Source of the DNA: an uncultured Oscillospiraceae bacterium
GTDB lineage: Bacteria; Bacillota; Clostridia; Oscillospirales; Ruminococcaceae
Length of the DNA: 6,867 nt
Direction: 5' to 3'
Assembly: GCA_900556525.1 (NCBI GenBank)
Contig: USOZ01000098.1
Span: 1-6,867, forward strand
Position 1 is the first letter of the stretch; each line of letters opens with the position of its first letter. The position numbers and the translations under genes were made by a program. The notes under the pieces are model-generated. The model did no database searches. It was given only the letters and a program-made list of their open reading frames with translations, and was not told where the DNA came from. Shown piece by piece: positions 5,111 to 6,867 of the stretch.

Positions 5111-6867
5111 TGGTAAAAGTAACAAAATGGGATAAGAAAAAGAAGAAAGAGGACTGGGCGAAATACCGTGCGGAGATAAAAAGTCGGAAGTATAATGTTC
5201 GGCAGAATATGACATACATTCTACGCGAAATATGGAAAATTGATAAGGTGATGATTATTACTTGCCTTGTGTTTGCGCTGAGCAGCTATGTCAACCGCCT
5301 TTGCCTGACATTTACTGATAAATATATTATTCAGCTTGCGGCGGAGGGACTGGGTAATACAAGCCTGCTTATCATCTGTCTTGGGCTTATTATCGGTGGT
5401 ATGCTTTGCCGTATGCTCAACAATATGGCAGGCCGTTATCAGGGCTTTATCGGATTGAATATACTGTATAATAACTTTTCATTAAAGATAATGCACAAAA
5501 ATATGACCACCGATTATGAAAACAACGAAAAGCCTCAAATCGGCGACAGACTCAATAAAGCCCGTGACGGTCTTGAAGTTCTCGGACTTAATGTGTGTCT
5601 TAACGTCCGCGGTACGATAAGGCATACCCTTGAATTTTTTACATATTCAACGCTGCTAACAACTCTTGATATAAGAATTTTGCCGATAGTGGTTCTTCCT
5701 GCGGTCGCAAATTTCTACATCGAACGCCATAAAATGAACTGGGTATGGAATATGCAGGATAACTGGCAGGTGTATCAACGCCAGCTTAATTATGTGTGTA
5801 ATGTAGGTTCGGATTTTTCCAACGCAAAGGATATCCGTATTTTCGGTATGCAGGAATGGCTCGAAAAGGTGTTTTCGCGTATTCTCGGCTACAGAATGGG
5901 CTGGATTAAGCAGTTGGACGCATGGAGCTTCCGCCACGATATTCTGAAAACGATTGTTGATTTTATCGGAAATTTCGGTGCATACGGTTATCTTATTTAC
6001 CTTGTGTCAAGCGGCGGTATAAGCGCAGGCGATTTTGTACTGTACTTCAACTCTATTTTCAGGCTTAAAGAAGCCACAAGCGAATGGTGTAACAATATGT
6101 CGGGTTATCAGTGGATCTCAGGCAATATCAACAATTACCGTGAATATCTTGAAACCGAGGATTGCACCAATCGAGGCGAGGGCAAGCCTTTGCCGACAGG
6201 CGAATGTGAAATTGAATTTAGAAATGTAACCTACACCTACGGCGGGGCGGAAAAGCCTACTCTTTCAAATCTTTTCTTTACACTCCACAAGGGTGAAAAG
6301 TTGGCGCTTGTTGGTCTTAACGGCGCAGGTAAGACAACTATCGTCAAGCTGATGGGCGGACTTTATGATCCGACAAAGGGGGAAATCCTGCTGAACGGCG
6401 TGAACATTAAGGAATACAACCGTGAGGAATATTTCGGACTGTTTTCGGCGGTATTTCAAGATGTTTCCGTTCTTGCGACAAGTGTTGCCGAAAATGTAAC
6501 GGGGCAAATTGCCGAAGACATGGATAGTGAAAAGCTTACGGATTGCCTGAAAAAATCGGGAGTTTACGAAAAGATAATGTCCCTGCCCGAACAGGAGAAA
6601 ACTCCTCTTGTGCGCTCCGTTTATCAGACCTCGACGGATCTTTCGGGCGGTGAAAAGCAAAAGCTTGCGCTTGCAAAGGCGCTCTACAAGGGTGCGTCTA
6701 TACTGCTTCTCGACGAACCGACAGCGGCACTTGACGCTATTGCGGAACAGCGAATGTATATGAATTACCTTGAATTTTCAAAGTCAAGGTCGAGCCTGTT
6801 TATTTCTCACAGACTTGCGTCAACACGCTTTTGCGACAGAATAATTCTGATAGAAAACGGCGGCATT
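5110..6867 (+). CDS. ABC exporter, fused permease and ATPase, 3'-truncated by window edge
   Basis: Integral membrane ATP-driven exporter half-transporter; 586 residues are visible and the frame is open at the window end, with perhaps 20-40 residues missing. It opens with a lysine-rich cytosolic tail (WDKKKKKEDW). Permease helices are visible at about 47-67, 84-103, 172-204 (probably two) and 283-300, consistent with a six-helix type I exporter fold. The nucleotide-binding domain starts near 366 (ECEIEFRNVTYTYGG). It has Walker A GLNGAGKTT (402-410, K408), Q-loop Q450 in AVFQD, signature LSGGEKQKLA (511-520), Walker B ILLLDEP (531-537), D-loop ALD (540-542) and switch H567 in ISHRLAS. All catalytic residues are intact. 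There is no N-terminal C39 peptidase, so it does not process a double-glycine leader. The cargo is unknown; small peptides or lipids are typical. ATG 5110 shares its A with the stop of the MutS-like gene (TAATG), so translation is coupled. A second half-transporter may follow outside the window. Confidence 0.95.
   Translation, partial: MVKVTKWDKKKKKEDWAKYRAEIKSRKYNVRQNMTYILREIWKIDKVMIITCLVFALSSYVNRLCLTFTDKYIIQLAAEGLGNTSLLIICLGLIIGGMLCRMLNNMAGRYQGFIGLNILYNNFSLKIMHKNMTTDYENNEKPQIGDRLNKARDGLEVLGLNVCLNVRGTIRHTLEFFTYSTLLTTLDIRILPIVVLPAVANFYIERHKMNWVWNMQDNWQVYQRQLNYVCNVGSDFSNAKDIRIFGMQEWLEKVFSRILGYRMGWIKQLDAWSFRHDILKTIVDFIGNFGAYGYLIYLVSSGGISAGDFVLYFNSIFRLKEATSEWCNNMSGYQWISGNINNYREYLETEDCTNRGEGKPLPTGECEIEFRNVTYTYGGAEKPTLSNLFFTLHKGEKLALVGLNGAGKTTIVKLMGGLYDPTKGEILLNGVNIKEYNREEYFGLFSAVFQDVSVLATSVAENVTGQIAEDMDSEKLTDCLKKSGVYEKIMSLPEQEKTPLVRSVYQTSTDLSGGEKQKLALAKALYKGASILLLDEPTAALDAIAEQRMYMNYLEFSKSRSSLFISHRLASTRFCDRIILIENGGI

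Noticed and set aside
5656..6660. Open frames on the minus strand (5656-5937, 6265-6660) and a second plus frame (6035-6229) within the ABC gene
   Set aside because: They are shadows of the intact exporter frame, whose motifs run continuously through them.

Overview
The window looks like low-to-mid GC Firmicute (Clostridia) DNA. The indicators are a SpoVG C-terminus, strong Shine-Dalgarno sites, sigma-A-type promoters with 17-nt spacers and an AgrC/AgrA-type two-component pair. Ruminococcus-like relatives are a reasonable guess, but no marker here fixes the genus.

Layout, all genes on the + strand. (1) 1-155 is the 3' end of spoVG, closed by a strong terminator (162-197). (2) About 390 bp of AT-rich DNA has no convincing gene. 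A good promoter (587-615) then drives a small unrecognised gene (686-946). (3) 947-1197 holds a weak promoter candidate and a 46-codon open stretch (1051-1191) with no start codon, probably a gene remnant. (4) A near-consensus promoter (1198-1226) drives a LytTR response regulator (1251-1973) and a short, one-membrane-segment GHKL histidine kinase (1975-2709), which are tightly coupled. (5) 2707-3143 is a self-contained cassette. It is a four-helix-bundle (S23/IVP-type) gene broken by a one-base frameshift and bracketed by inverted arrays of a 7-nt repeat (TAGTTAA-like). The left array starts in the kinase stop codon and the right array overlaps the last codons of the IVP gene. (6) After a terminator (3167-3204) comes a promoter with a perfect -10, a poor -35, a 19-nt spacer and a 9-bp direct repeat just upstream. 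This is the architecture expected of an activator-dependent promoter. (7) It would serve a three-gene run: a 97-aa membrane protein (3234-3527), a 509-aa MutS-family ATPase without mismatch-recognition domains (3581-5110), and a fused permease/ATPase ABC exporter (5110 to beyond the window end). The last two overlap by one base (TAATG).

Working model (inference): the kinase/LytTR pair senses a signal and controls the downstream small membrane protein / MutS-like / ABC exporter operon. The MutS-like protein is unlikely to do mismatch repair. It keeps the ATPase core and lever-like helices, and its coupling to a transporter suggests a partner role in export or immunity. No signal-peptide precursor (AgrD-like) or modification enzyme is visible, so the cargo is unknown. 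The most unusual items are the MutS-like/ABC coupling, the candidate operator at 3152-3180, and the heptad-bracketed, frameshifted IVP cassette inserted between regulator and transporter genes.
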